Notes under the pieces: generated by a model
What the model was told of the DNA's origin: nothing
Databases searched by the model: none
Seen by the model: only the letters and a program-made list of their open reading frames with translations
Shown here: one piece after another, positions 1 through 5,073 of the stretch
How the letters are laid out: each line of letters starts with the position of its first letter
Numbering within the stretch: position 1 is the stretch's first letter
Program-made: the position numbers and the translations under genes
From: an uncultured Chitinophaga sp.
Lineage (GTDB): Bacteria; Bacteroidota; Bacteroidia; Chitinophagales; Chitinophagaceae
Direction of reading: 5' to 3'
Assembly (NCBI RefSeq): GCF_937874145.1
Contig: NZ_CALNBI010000392.1
Span: 1-7,553 of the forward strand
Length of the DNA stretch: 7,553 nt

Positions 1-1
1 G

Positions 2-349
2 GAGGTCAACTGGCTGGAGCTTTGCTACATCCTCAAGCTCGACGTCACGGCGATCCCGGAAACGCTGCGCGCCTTCTTCCTGGAAGATGAAATGCGGAAC
101 ACCTTCCTGGAAGTGCTCGCCATTTATGGGAAAGGATATACCGCCTCGGGGGATATCGCACTTTTCAACCGCTGGATGAAAACGGAACGGGTGTACATGG
201 GCTTCCTGTCGCCGCTTTCCATGCTGGGCACGCAAGCCGGCCGGGACCTGGCGCATTACTGGATCGAAAACTCCATCTGGACGGGAGCGGAGGAGAAGGA
301 TGAGACTACGATGGCGGAGTTTCTAGGTGGGAAGAGGGGGTATGCTTGA
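2..349 (+). CDS. Partial Xre/MbcA/ParS-type antitoxin, toxin-binding C-terminal part (tentative)
   Basis: This frame is open from the left edge to a TGA at 347-349 (115 visible residues); the start lies outside the window. The stretch from LEVLAIYGKGY through GDIALFNRWMKT to the following SPLSMLGTQAG and ENSIWTG follows the pattern of the DUF2384/MbcA/ParS toxin-binding domain (A..WL/M...., SP..LL.T..G, then a helix ending in G). Antitoxins of this family usually have an Xre-like helix-turn-helix in front and a RES/ParT/MbcT toxin gene immediately downstream. Here the visible upstream part (WLELCYILKLDV...) is shorter than expected and shows no clear RTL.RY recognition helix, and no toxin follows: the next gene is on the opposite strand. 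It could be an orphan or eroded antitoxin, have its toxin upstream, or be an unrelated helical protein. Family call by pattern only. Confidence 0.5.
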   Translation, partial: EVNWLELCYILKLDVTAIPETLRAFFLEDEMRNTFLEVLAIYGKGYTASGDIALFNRWMKTERVYMGFLSPLSMLGTQAGRDLAHYWIENSIWTGAEEKDETTMAEFLGGKRGYA

Positions 350-384
350 AAATAATTGCATTGCCAATGCCTTGCGTAATTAAG

Positions 385-415
385 AAAAAAAGCCCGAAGG
401 CCAAGGCCTCCGGGC
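385..415 (-). terminator. Rho-independent terminator of the DJ-1/PfpI gene
   Basis: Read on the minus strand, GCCCGGAGGCC and GGCCTTCGGGC form an 11-bp stem with one A-C mismatch and a tiny TT loop, followed by seven T. It lies about 30 bp past the stop of the minus-strand gene at 447-1139. The T tract is on the minus-strand exit only, so it serves mainly that gene; the plus-strand gene ending at 349 would meet the hairpin without a T run. A smaller hairpin (AACCC/GGGTT, 433-448) overlaps the stop codon. Confidence 0.9.
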
Positions 416-446
416 ATATCAACCGAGTATGAAACCCTGAAACGGG

Positions 447-1139
447 TTATTTCTTGTTCAGCAATTCCAGCAGCAGCTTCGCGGCCTCTTCCGACGATGC
501 GGGGTTCTGGCCGGTGATAAGCAGGCCGTCTTGCAGCACGTAGCTACCCCAATCCGGCCCCTTGCTGTAAGCGCCGCCGTTTTTCTTCAGCTCGTCTTCC
601 AGCAGGAAGGGCACTACTTTCGTCAGCTGCACCGCTTCCTCTTCGGTGTTGGAAAAGCCGGTCACTTTCAAACCTTTCACCAAGGGTTCGCCGTTCGCTT
701 TTTTGGTGTGTAGCAGTACGGCTGGCGCGTGGCATACGGCAGCTACGGGCTTGCCGTTGTTATAGAATTGCTCGATGAGCGCTATGGAGTTTTTGTCGTT
801 GGTGAGGTCCCACAGCGGGCCATGGCCGCCGGGATAAAATACCGCGTCGTAATCGGCGGCGTTTACCTGGCTGAGGGGGATCGTGTTGGCCAACTTTTGC
901 TGCAAATCCTTGTCGCCGAAGAACCGCCGCGTGGCGTCGGTCTGCGATTCGGGGGCTTCGCTCTTGGGATCGATGGGAGGCTGCCCGCCCAGCGGAGATG
1001 CAATGGTGACCTCGACGCCGGCATCCGCCAGGGCGTAATAAGGGGCCGCGAATTCTTCTACCCAGAAACCGGTCTTATGACCCGTGTCGCCCAACTGGCT
1101 GTGGGAGGTCAGTACAATGAGAATTTTGAGGACATTCAT
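447..1139 (-). CDS. DJ-1/PfpI family protein, Hsp31-like (type 1 glutamine amidotransferase fold)
   Basis: This 230-residue cytoplasmic protein has the DJ-1/PfpI fold. Visible marks are an N-terminal strand KILIVLTSHS, TGFWVEEFAAPYYAL with the likely catalytic glutamate (Glu28 or Glu29; Glu29 aligns best with the Hsp31 glutamate), FYPGGHGPLWDL around residue 101, and the nucleophile elbow AVCHAPA with Cys136 followed by His137. Length and the Cys-His-Glu set match the Hsp31/YDR533C branch, whose members are reported as glutathione-independent glyoxalase III, deglycase or chaperone-like stress proteins; the exact activity here cannot be told from sequence. The ATG at 1137-1139 has no good Shine-Dalgarno, which is usual in Bacteroidota. 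A TAATTTTG promoter element, a palindrome and two CRP-like sites lie upstream, suggesting regulation by the Crp/Fnr-type protein encoded just before it. Confidence 0.93.
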   Translation of the reverse strand: MNVLKILIVLTSHSQLGDTGHKTGFWVEEFAAPYYALADAGVEVTIASPLGGQPPIDPKSEAPESQTDATRRFFGDKDLQQKLANTIPLSQVNAADYDAVFYPGGHGPLWDLTNDKNSIALIEQFYNNGKPVAAVCHAPAVLLHTKKANGEPLVKGLKVTGFSNTEEEAVQLTKVVPFLLEDELKKNGGAYSKGPDWGSYVLQDGLLITGQNPASSEEAAKLLLELLNKK

Positions 1140-1162
1140 ATTGGTGCTTTTTGCGTGTTCTG

Positions 1163-1190
1163 ATCGTCGTATCGGCGCCGGTGCGACGAT
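1163..1190. repeat. 28-bp near-perfect palindrome at the predicted transcription start of the DJ-1 gene
   Basis: The half ATCGTCGTATCGGC is followed directly by GCCGGTGCGACGAT. Twelve of 14 base pairs match, with perfect 7-bp outer arms (1163-1169 and 1184-1190) and a GGCGCC centre. It begins next to the minus-strand TAATTTTG element (1192-1199), so it covers the expected start site and the 5' leader. It may be an operator or a 5'-terminal mRNA stem-loop. It is not a terminator, as no T run follows. Confidence 0.7.
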
Positions 1191-1191
1191 A

Positions 1192-1199
1192 CAAAATTA
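1192..1199 (-). promoter_or_regulatory. Bacteroidota -7 element TAATTTTG of the DJ-1 gene
   Basis: The minus strand reads TAATTTTG, an exact match to the Bacteroidota housekeeping sigma -7 consensus TAnnTTTG. It lies 52 bp before the start codon at 1139. Upstream, TTTC (1220-1217) sits 17 bp away, where TTTG is expected at a slightly larger spacing, so the -33 element is imperfect. The transcription start should fall near 1188. Confidence 0.6.
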
Positions 1200-1236
1200 G
1201 AACAGCGCAGCATCCCGAAAGTTGCGGTAGCGCACT

Positions 1237-1261
1237 AAAATGCTGTGATCCCCCGCACAGC
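1237..1261 (-). terminator. Possible weak terminator after the Crp/Fnr gene
   Basis: On the minus strand GCTGTG, an 8-base loop and CACAGC are followed by ATTTTA. The stem has only 6 bp and the T run is short. The same bases make a CRP-like operator (1244-1259), so the symmetry may reflect protein binding rather than termination. Confidence 0.25.
1244..1259. promoter_or_regulatory. CRP-like site 2 (TGTGA-N6-GCACA)
   Basis: It matches the CRP consensus TGTGA-N6-TCACA at 9 of 10 fixed positions. Its centre (1251.5) is about 63 bp upstream of the predicted start of the DJ-1 transcript and 29 bp from the perfect site 1. In E. coli, class I CRP sites act near -61.5 and at further helical turns. 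The estimate of the start site carries an error of a few bases. Confidence 0.45.
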
Positions 1262-1272
1262 AGGGGCTTTTG

Positions 1273-1288
1273 TGTGAGCATGATCACA
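1273..1288. promoter_or_regulatory. CRP-like site 1, perfect TGTGA-N6-TCACA
   Basis: TGTGAGCATGATCACA is an exact match to the CRP consensus half-sites at the right spacing. It overlaps the stop codon (1284-1286) of the Crp/Fnr-type gene and lies 133 bp before the DJ-1 start codon, centred about 92 bp upstream of the predicted transcript start. Only five of its bases fall in coding sequence (part of the Met codon and the stop), so the symmetry is not a by-product of coding. The neighbouring regulator carries recognition-helix residues suited to TGTGA. Confidence 0.6.
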
Positions 1289-1862
1289 TTTCGCCCTGGT
1301 ACAAACGGCTCAGGCTCTCGCGCGATACGCCGAGGTATGCCGCCAGCAGCGTTTTAGGCACCCGCTGCATCAGTTTGGGTTGCAACTGCTGCAACCGCTC
1401 GTAGCGCTCCCGCGGATTCTTGAATAGCAACAGTAATATGCGCTGTTGCAATCCCACATATCCGCCCTTCTTCTTCAACAAAAAGAAATTCGAAAAAGCA
1501 TGTATCTCACGGGCGAGCTTCTGATGGTCGTCGTCGGAAAGTACCAGCACTTCGCTGTCTTCGATACAGTCCACGGTCAGCGTGGCGGGCGTGTGGTTAT
1601 ATAAAGCCAGGTAGTCGGACACCCACCAGTCCTCCATCGCGAATTGCAGGATATGCTCCTTGCCGGATTCGTCGGTATGGCTCGATTTGATCAACCCTTT
1701 ATGGACCCAGTAATGATATTTTACGGAATCGCCTTCCTGGATGAGGGTTTGCCTTTTTTTGAATTTCTTGAGGGAGAAGTGGGACCAGATGTATTCGAAC
1801 TCGTCGTCGGTTAGCGGGACAAGCTGGGTAAAATGCTGGTGAAGTCGGGTCTTAATGTCCAT
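1284..1862 (-). CDS. Crp/Fnr family transcriptional regulator
   Basis: This 192-residue protein has an N-terminal cyclic-nucleotide-binding-like beta-roll (about residues 20-110, with IQEGDSVKYHYWVHKG early in it), a long dimerisation helix and a C-terminal winged helix-turn-helix (about 167-189, VPKTLLAAYLGVSRESLSRL). The recognition helix SRESLSR keeps Arg181, Glu182 and Arg186, equivalent to Arg180, Glu181 and Arg185 of E. coli CRP, which read GTGA. The phosphate-binding cassette with its FGE...RTA signature is absent (EDWWVSDYLALYNHTPATL instead) and there is no FNR-type cysteine cluster, so the ligand is unknown. I start at the ATG (1860-1862), preceded by GAGGG; the frame extends four codons upstream only to a TTG. 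The DJ-1 gene follows 144 bp later on the same strand. Confidence 0.92.
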   Translation of the reverse strand: MDIKTRLHQHFTQLVPLTDDEFEYIWSHFSLKKFKKRQTLIQEGDSVKYHYWVHKGLIKSSHTDESGKEHILQFAMEDWWVSDYLALYNHTPATLTVDCIEDSEVLVLSDDDHQKLAREIHAFSNFFLLKKKGGYVGLQQRILLLLFKNPRERYERLQQLQPKLMQRVPKTLLAAYLGVSRESLSRLYQGEM

Positions 1863-1916
1863 ATCAGCCCTCAATTTACTGAAAATTTCCCTGTTGAAGC
1901 GTCGCGGCGGATGGGG

Positions 1917-1942
1917 TTTTTAGTGCTTTAGTACCCTAAAAA
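1917..1942. repeat. Inverted repeat TTTTTAG / CTAAAAA
   Basis: Perfect 7-bp arms (1917-1923, 1936-1942) flank a 12-bp spacer. A nested perfect repeat TTTAG-TACC-CTAAA (1927-1940) shares the right arm, and TTTAGT occurs twice at an 8-bp offset (1919 and 1927). It lies 54 bp or more before the start codon of the Crp/Fnr gene, in its upstream region. It may be an operator; no protein can be assigned. Confidence 0.4.
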
Positions 1943-1956
1943 GTGATAAATATCAG
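1943..1956. promoter_or_regulatory. FNR/CRP-like palindrome GTGAT-AAAT-ATCAG
   Basis: TGATA-AA-TATCA is a perfect 12-bp palindrome with the TGA-N6-TCA core shared by the Crp/Fnr superfamily. It matches the FNR box TTGAT-N4-ATCAA at 8 of 10 positions. It lies 80 bp before the start codon of the Crp/Fnr-type gene and 89 bp before that of the AraC-type gene, so it could serve autoregulation or control both divergent genes. Confidence 0.35.
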
Positions 1957-1976
1957 GCCGTTTCGACCGTCACCAG
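1950..1976 (+). repeat. Direct repeat copy 1 (ATATC / CCGTTTC / GACCGTCACCAG)
   Basis: This 27-base stretch recurs 121 bp downstream (2071-2099) with ATATC, CCGTTTC and GACsGTCACCAG in the same order and two small length differences in between. This copy is intergenic and the second is inside the AraC-type gene, so they flank the predicted promoter. The length differences break the reading frame, which argues against a duplicated coding segment. Confidence 0.5.
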
Positions 1977-2030
1977 TAAAAAATACCACAAAAGCCCCAA
2001 ATGTGAAAAGTACCGCAACCGGCTGTATCG

Positions 2031-2038
2031 TACCTTTG
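2031..2038 (+). promoter_or_regulatory. Bacteroidota -7 element TACCTTTG, very close to the AraC start codon
   Basis: This is an exact TAnnTTTG match ending 7 bp before the ATG at 2046. If used, the transcript would start about at the ATG and be leaderless or nearly so. No TTTG is seen at the -33 spacing. GTACC occurs at 2010 and again at 2030, overlapping this element, 20 bp apart: the spacing and direct orientation typical of AraC-type half-sites. Confidence 0.4.
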
Positions 2039-2045
2039 TGATGTC

Positions 2046-2912
2046 ATGAAAGCAACCATCCCGGTATACGATATCTGCACCGTTTCAGACGGTCACCAGC
2101 ACCCGGACCTGCTCACCGAGCGCCTCGGTTCCTACCTGAAGAAGAACTACCAGCGCGTCCACCAGCAGCACGGGCACTCGTTTTACCACCTGGTGCTTTT
2201 TACCGGCGGCAGCGGCTCCCACACCCTGGATTTCACCCGCTACGCCGTGGAGCCCTGGCAGATGTACTTCATGACGCCCGGACAGGTCCATTCCTGGCAC
2301 TTTGGCCCGGAAACCGAAGGATATGTGGTGCATTTCTCCACCGCTTTCTTCCGGTCGTTCCTCGCCAACCCCGATTACCTCGACCGCTTCCCGTTCTTTT
2401 CGGGGCAAAGCCCCGACCAGGTGATGGAAGTGCCGGAAAAGCTCCGCGAAGTTATTCAGCCGGTATTCGAGCAGATCCTGCAGGCTGGCGCCGATAACGA
2501 GCCCGATCTCGTGCGCGCCCTGCTTTTGCAGCTGTTCCTGGAAACCGACCGCCACATCGCCCGCGACGGCGAGCCCGGCGTGCCGCAACAAAAGCAGCTC
2601 GTGCTGCGGAACTTCATGGCGCTCATCAACCGCCACTACCGTTCCATGCGCCTGCCCCGCGAATACGCCGAACAGCTCTACATCACGCCCAACCATCTCA
2701 ACGCCCTTTGCCAGGACCTCCTAGGCAAAACGGCCGGCGAGATCATCCGGGAGCGGGTGTTACTGGAAGCCAAGCGGCTCCTTACCAATGAGCAAAAGAC
2801 CGTAGCCGAAATAGCCGGGGACCTCAACTTCCCCGACAACAGCTACTTCTCCCGGTTTTTCCGGAAGTATACAGGGCAGTCGCCCGAAGAATTCAGAAAA
2901 AGTCTAAACTGA
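2046..2912 (+). CDS. AraC family transcriptional regulator, cupin sensor domain
   Basis: This 288-residue regulator has an N-terminal cupin-type sensing domain (about 35-110; HGHSFYHLVLFTGGSGSHT, then FMTPGQVHSW, typical of AraC cupins), a helical linker, and a C-terminal double helix-turn-helix. The first HTH is about 204-223 (REYAEQLYITPNHLNALCQD). The second is about 252-273 (TVAEIAGDLNFPDNSYFSRF), with the family signature FRKYTGQSPEEFR after it. Such proteins activate transcription in response to a small ligand, often a sugar or aromatic compound; the ligand here is unknown. The ATG at 2046 is used because the cupin needs the full N-terminus, though a TAnnTTTG element ends only 7 bp upstream. 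A DUF983 gene follows after 5 bp and is very probably co-transcribed. Confidence 0.93.
   Translation: MKATIPVYDICTVSDGHQHPDLLTERLGSYLKKNYQRVHQQHGHSFYHLVLFTGGSGSHTLDFTRYAVEPWQMYFMTPGQVHSWHFGPETEGYVVHFSTAFFRSFLANPDYLDRFPFFSGQSPDQVMEVPEKLREVIQPVFEQILQAGADNEPDLVRALLLQLFLETDRHIARDGEPGVPQQKQLVLRNFMALINRHYRSMRLPREYAEQLYITPNHLNALCQDLLGKTAGEIIRERVLLEAKRLLTNEQKTVAEIAGDLNFPDNSYFSRFFRKYTGQSPEEFRKSLN
2071..2099 (+). repeat. Direct repeat copy 2, inside the 5' end of the AraC gene
   Basis: This 29-base stretch (ATATC, CCGTTTC, GACGGTCACCAG) repeats the segment at 1950-1976. It covers codons 9 to 18 of the AraC-type gene, about 30 bp after its predicted promoter. It could be a downstream operator paired with the upstream copy. 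Confidence 0.5.
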
Positions 2913-2917
2913 AAAAT

Positions 2918-3358
2918 ATGTGTGCCGAAAGAAACGAACAAAAGCCCAATTTGATCCTCAGCGCCCTGCAGAACAAATGCCCCCGCTGCCGGAGAGGCCG
3001 CCTCTTCGTGGAATCCAATCCCTACAAACTCGGCTCTTTCATGAAAATGAACGAGCACTGCCCCGAATGCGGCCAGCCTTCCGAACCGGAAACCGGCTTC
3101 TTTTTCGGAACAGGTTACGTAAGCTACGCCCTTTCCATTGCCCTGTCCGTGTCCACCTTCGTGGCCTGGTGGGTGTTGCTCGGGTTCAGCCTGCACGATA
3201 ACAGCGTACTGTACTGGCTGGGCGTTAACGCCATCCTCCTCGTGGTGATGCAGCCCCTGCTTATGCGCATCAGCCGCACCATCTGGCTCTACTTCTTCGT
3301 GTACTACGACAGCAACTGGCGCCAGAACCGGCTGCCGGTCCGCACGCCGGTCCAATAG
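2918..3358 (+). CDS. DUF983 domain-containing zinc-ribbon membrane protein
   Basis: This 146-residue protein has the features of DUF983. Two CxxC knuckles, CPRC (Cys21, Cys24) and CPEC (Cys48, Cys51), probably bind zinc. They are followed by EPETGFFFGTGYVSYALS, the family motif at the start of the first membrane helix (about 62-90), and a second helix (about 98-117) with a basic tail. The function of DUF983 is not established. The ATG at 2918 lies 5 bp after the AraC stop codon, so the two form an operon closed by the terminator at 3407-3432. The in-frame zinc knuckles and length indicate an intact gene. Whether the AraC protein regulates DUF983 or they only share a promoter cannot be told. 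Confidence 0.92.
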   Translation: MCAERNEQKPNLILSALQNKCPRCRRGRLFVESNPYKLGSFMKMNEHCPECGQPSEPETGFFFGTGYVSYALSIALSVSTFVAWWVLLGFSLHDNSVLYWLGVNAILLVVMQPLLMRISRTIWLYFFVYYDSNWRQNRLPVRTPVQ

Positions 3359-3406
3359 CAGGATCCTGGCATATCTTTTCTGTAAGATGTTATTGAAAGC
3401 GTATAA

Positions 3407-3432
3407 GGCTCCCGGGCGGGAGCCTTTTATTT
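3407..3432 (+). terminator. Rho-independent terminator of the AraC-DUF983 operon
   Basis: GGCTCCC and GGGAGCC form a perfect 7-bp GC-rich stem with a GGGC loop, followed by TTTTATTT. The T run overlaps the stop codon of the convergent sensor gene (3427-3429). On the minus strand only TTAT follows the stem, so it may act weakly on that gene too. Confidence 0.9.
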
Positions 3433-4980
3433 ATCCTCCACCACCTTGAAAATGCGGTTGCATTTGTCCGCTACGGTATGGATGATCTCGTCCATTTCTT
3501 TGGCGATCTTTTCGATGCCGGCCAGTAAGGGCAGATTGGAAGGGTCGGTGAGATTGTCTTTGTCAAGGAGGTTGACCACGCCCAGCATGGAAGCCACCGG
3601 GCGGCGAAGGCTGTGCGAGCTCATGTGGGCTACTTTCTGCAGTTCCTCGATGTAGGTTTTTTTCTCCGTAATATCTTCCATGGCGCCGATCATGCGGATG
3701 GGCCGGTGCGCTTCGTTATACATGATGTAGACCCGGTCGAATATATGCCGGTACCTGCCGTCGGCGCACAGGAAGCGGTATTCCGCGGAATATGTGTTGC
3801 GTTTTTCGGCGATGGCTTGTTGCAGCCCGGCAATGATCTTGGGCGCATCGTCCGGGTGGACGTGCGCTTCCCACCAGTCCTCCGTTTCCTCCGCCTTGCG
3901 GTAGCCAAACATGGTGGACAGGTTGTTGTTCCAATGCATGGTGTTGCCGACCATATCATAATCCCAGATCACGTTGCTGGTGGCAAGGGTAACCATTTCG
4001 TAGCGGTCGAGCGCTTTTTGCAGGCTGAGTTGCTGTTGTATGCGCTGTGTGATATCCCGCGCAAAGCAGGAAACGCCCACCACGTGTTGTTGTTTGCGCA
4101 TGGGGTGGAAGCTGATCTCCGCCACGGCGAGGCCCATGTCTTCCAGCTCGATCGTTTCTTCGATGATATGCGTTTCGCCGGCGAGGCTCCGGTCGTAATA
4201 CTGGTTCCAGCGTTCGATTTCTTCTTCGGTGTCGCCTTTGACGAGGGGGCCGCCGACATGCACTTCCTGGTTTTTGAACTGGCGGATGCTGTCGCGGAAG
4301 GCGTTGTTGAAAGCGGTGTAATGCTTGCGGTCGTCTACCGACCAGATGAGGTCGTCGGTACTGTTCATGATGGTATTGAGCAGCAGTTCCTGGCGGGAGA
4401 GGGCCTCGAAAGCGATATGTTTGTCGGTGACGTCGGAGATGCTGACGATTTCCACTTCGCGGCCTTTGTAATGGGTGCCGAAGGTCCGGATGTCGACGTG
4501 CATGAGGGTGCCGTCTTTTTTGAGGTGCTTCCAGGTGCCGAAATTCTGAAACCCGGATGTGGTAAACCGGGTGGCATCGAGCACCTTCTGGACTTCTTCT
4601 TTGGGCCGGACCTGAAGTATTGTCATGGTCAGGAATTCCTGGAGCGTGTAACCGTAGAGGTGAATGGCGGCGTCATTGACGTCGACGTATTCGAGCGTTT
4701 TGCAGTCGTAGATCCACATGGGCTGGGGGCTTTCACGGAACACGCGGATGTAGGCCATTTCGAGGCGGCGCACGGAATTGCGGGATTTGGACAGCAGCCA
4801 GAACAGCAGTAAAGACGAAAACAATACGAAAAGGATGCCCTTGCCGTACTGCACTTTAAGCAACGTTGCAGGGATGTGCTCCGCCAGCCATTGCAGGAGC
4901 GAGTCCGTAATCAATATCCAGAGCACTCCGGCGGTGAAGTAAATCAGCACCGTTCGGAGGGGCGACAGTAGGTGGGTCAT
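3427..4980 (-). CDS. Membrane PAS-domain sensor with histidine-kinase-like DHp segment, no ATPase domain
   Basis: This 517-residue protein begins with two membrane helices (about 11-30 and 48-64) separated by a short, probably periplasmic, stretch. Three PAS domains follow (about 76-188, 197-314 and 326-440); the first and third end in the DVTDK/DITEK motif typical of PAS C-termini, and the third has the PAS_3 pattern WDYD...HPDD...YRFLCADGRYRHI. The end (about 445-510) resembles a dimerisation/phosphoacceptor segment, with an H-box AHMSSHSLRRPV (His456) and a second helix. The N, G1, F and G2 boxes of a kinase catalytic domain are missing; the TAA at 3427 is followed by a terminator and the convergent DUF983 gene, so no lost domain lies downstream. 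It is intact as far as visible. It may be phosphorylated by a partner kinase or bind one. No consensus promoter is seen upstream. Confidence 0.9.
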   Translation of the reverse strand: MTHLLSPLRTVLIYFTAGVLWILITDSLLQWLAEHIPATLLKVQYGKGILFVLFSSLLLFWLLSKSRNSVRRLEMAYIRVFRESPQPMWIYDCKTLEYVDVNDAAIHLYGYTLQEFLTMTILQVRPKEEVQKVLDATRFTTSGFQNFGTWKHLKKDGTLMHVDIRTFGTHYKGREVEIVSISDVTDKHIAFEALSRQELLLNTIMNSTDDLIWSVDDRKHYTAFNNAFRDSIRQFKNQEVHVGGPLVKGDTEEEIERWNQYYDRSLAGETHIIEETIELEDMGLAVAEISFHPMRKQQHVVGVSCFARDITQRIQQQLSLQKALDRYEMVTLATSNVIWDYDMVGNTMHWNNNLSTMFGYRKAEETEDWWEAHVHPDDAPKIIAGLQQAIAEKRNTYSAEYRFLCADGRYRHIFDRVYIMYNEAHRPIRMIGAMEDITEKKTYIEELQKVAHMSSHSLRRPVASMLGVVNLLDKDNLTDPSNLPLLAGIEKIAKEMDEIIHTVADKCNRIFKVVEDK

Positions 4981-5073
4981 ATTCAGCTGTTTATCAGAGG
5001 ATCTAGTCCCCGGAATTTACAGAAAATTTGGTCTTGTTGCGGTTTTGGGCGGGAAGATTTATGAATGGCGCCG

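Noticed and set aside
1863..1874. Four-codon upstream extension of the Crp/Fnr gene
   Set aside because: It begins with TTG, while the ATG at 1860-1862 has GAGGG in front of it and fits the family N-terminus.
2041..2049. ATG TCA TGA mini-frame overlapping the AraC start codon
   Set aside because: Two codons only, with no sign of function; probably chance, although it would overlap the ATG if translated.
2085..2696. 203-codon open frame opposite the AraC-type gene
   Set aside because: It lies antisense to clear AraC coding sequence and has no family resemblance. The same holds for the 170-codon frame at 2843-3355 opposite the DUF983 gene.
447..3358. A new multi-gene defence or signalling cassette
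   Set aside because: The genes belong to common families in separate transcription units with their own terminators; there are no nuclease, NTPase, effector or mobile-element genes to support a system.
3613..4812. 399-codon open frame on the plus strand opposite the PAS sensor gene
   Set aside because: It lies wholly within the well-supported PAS gene on the other strand, has no recognisable domain and a residue mix typical of an antisense reading of GC-rich coding DNA.
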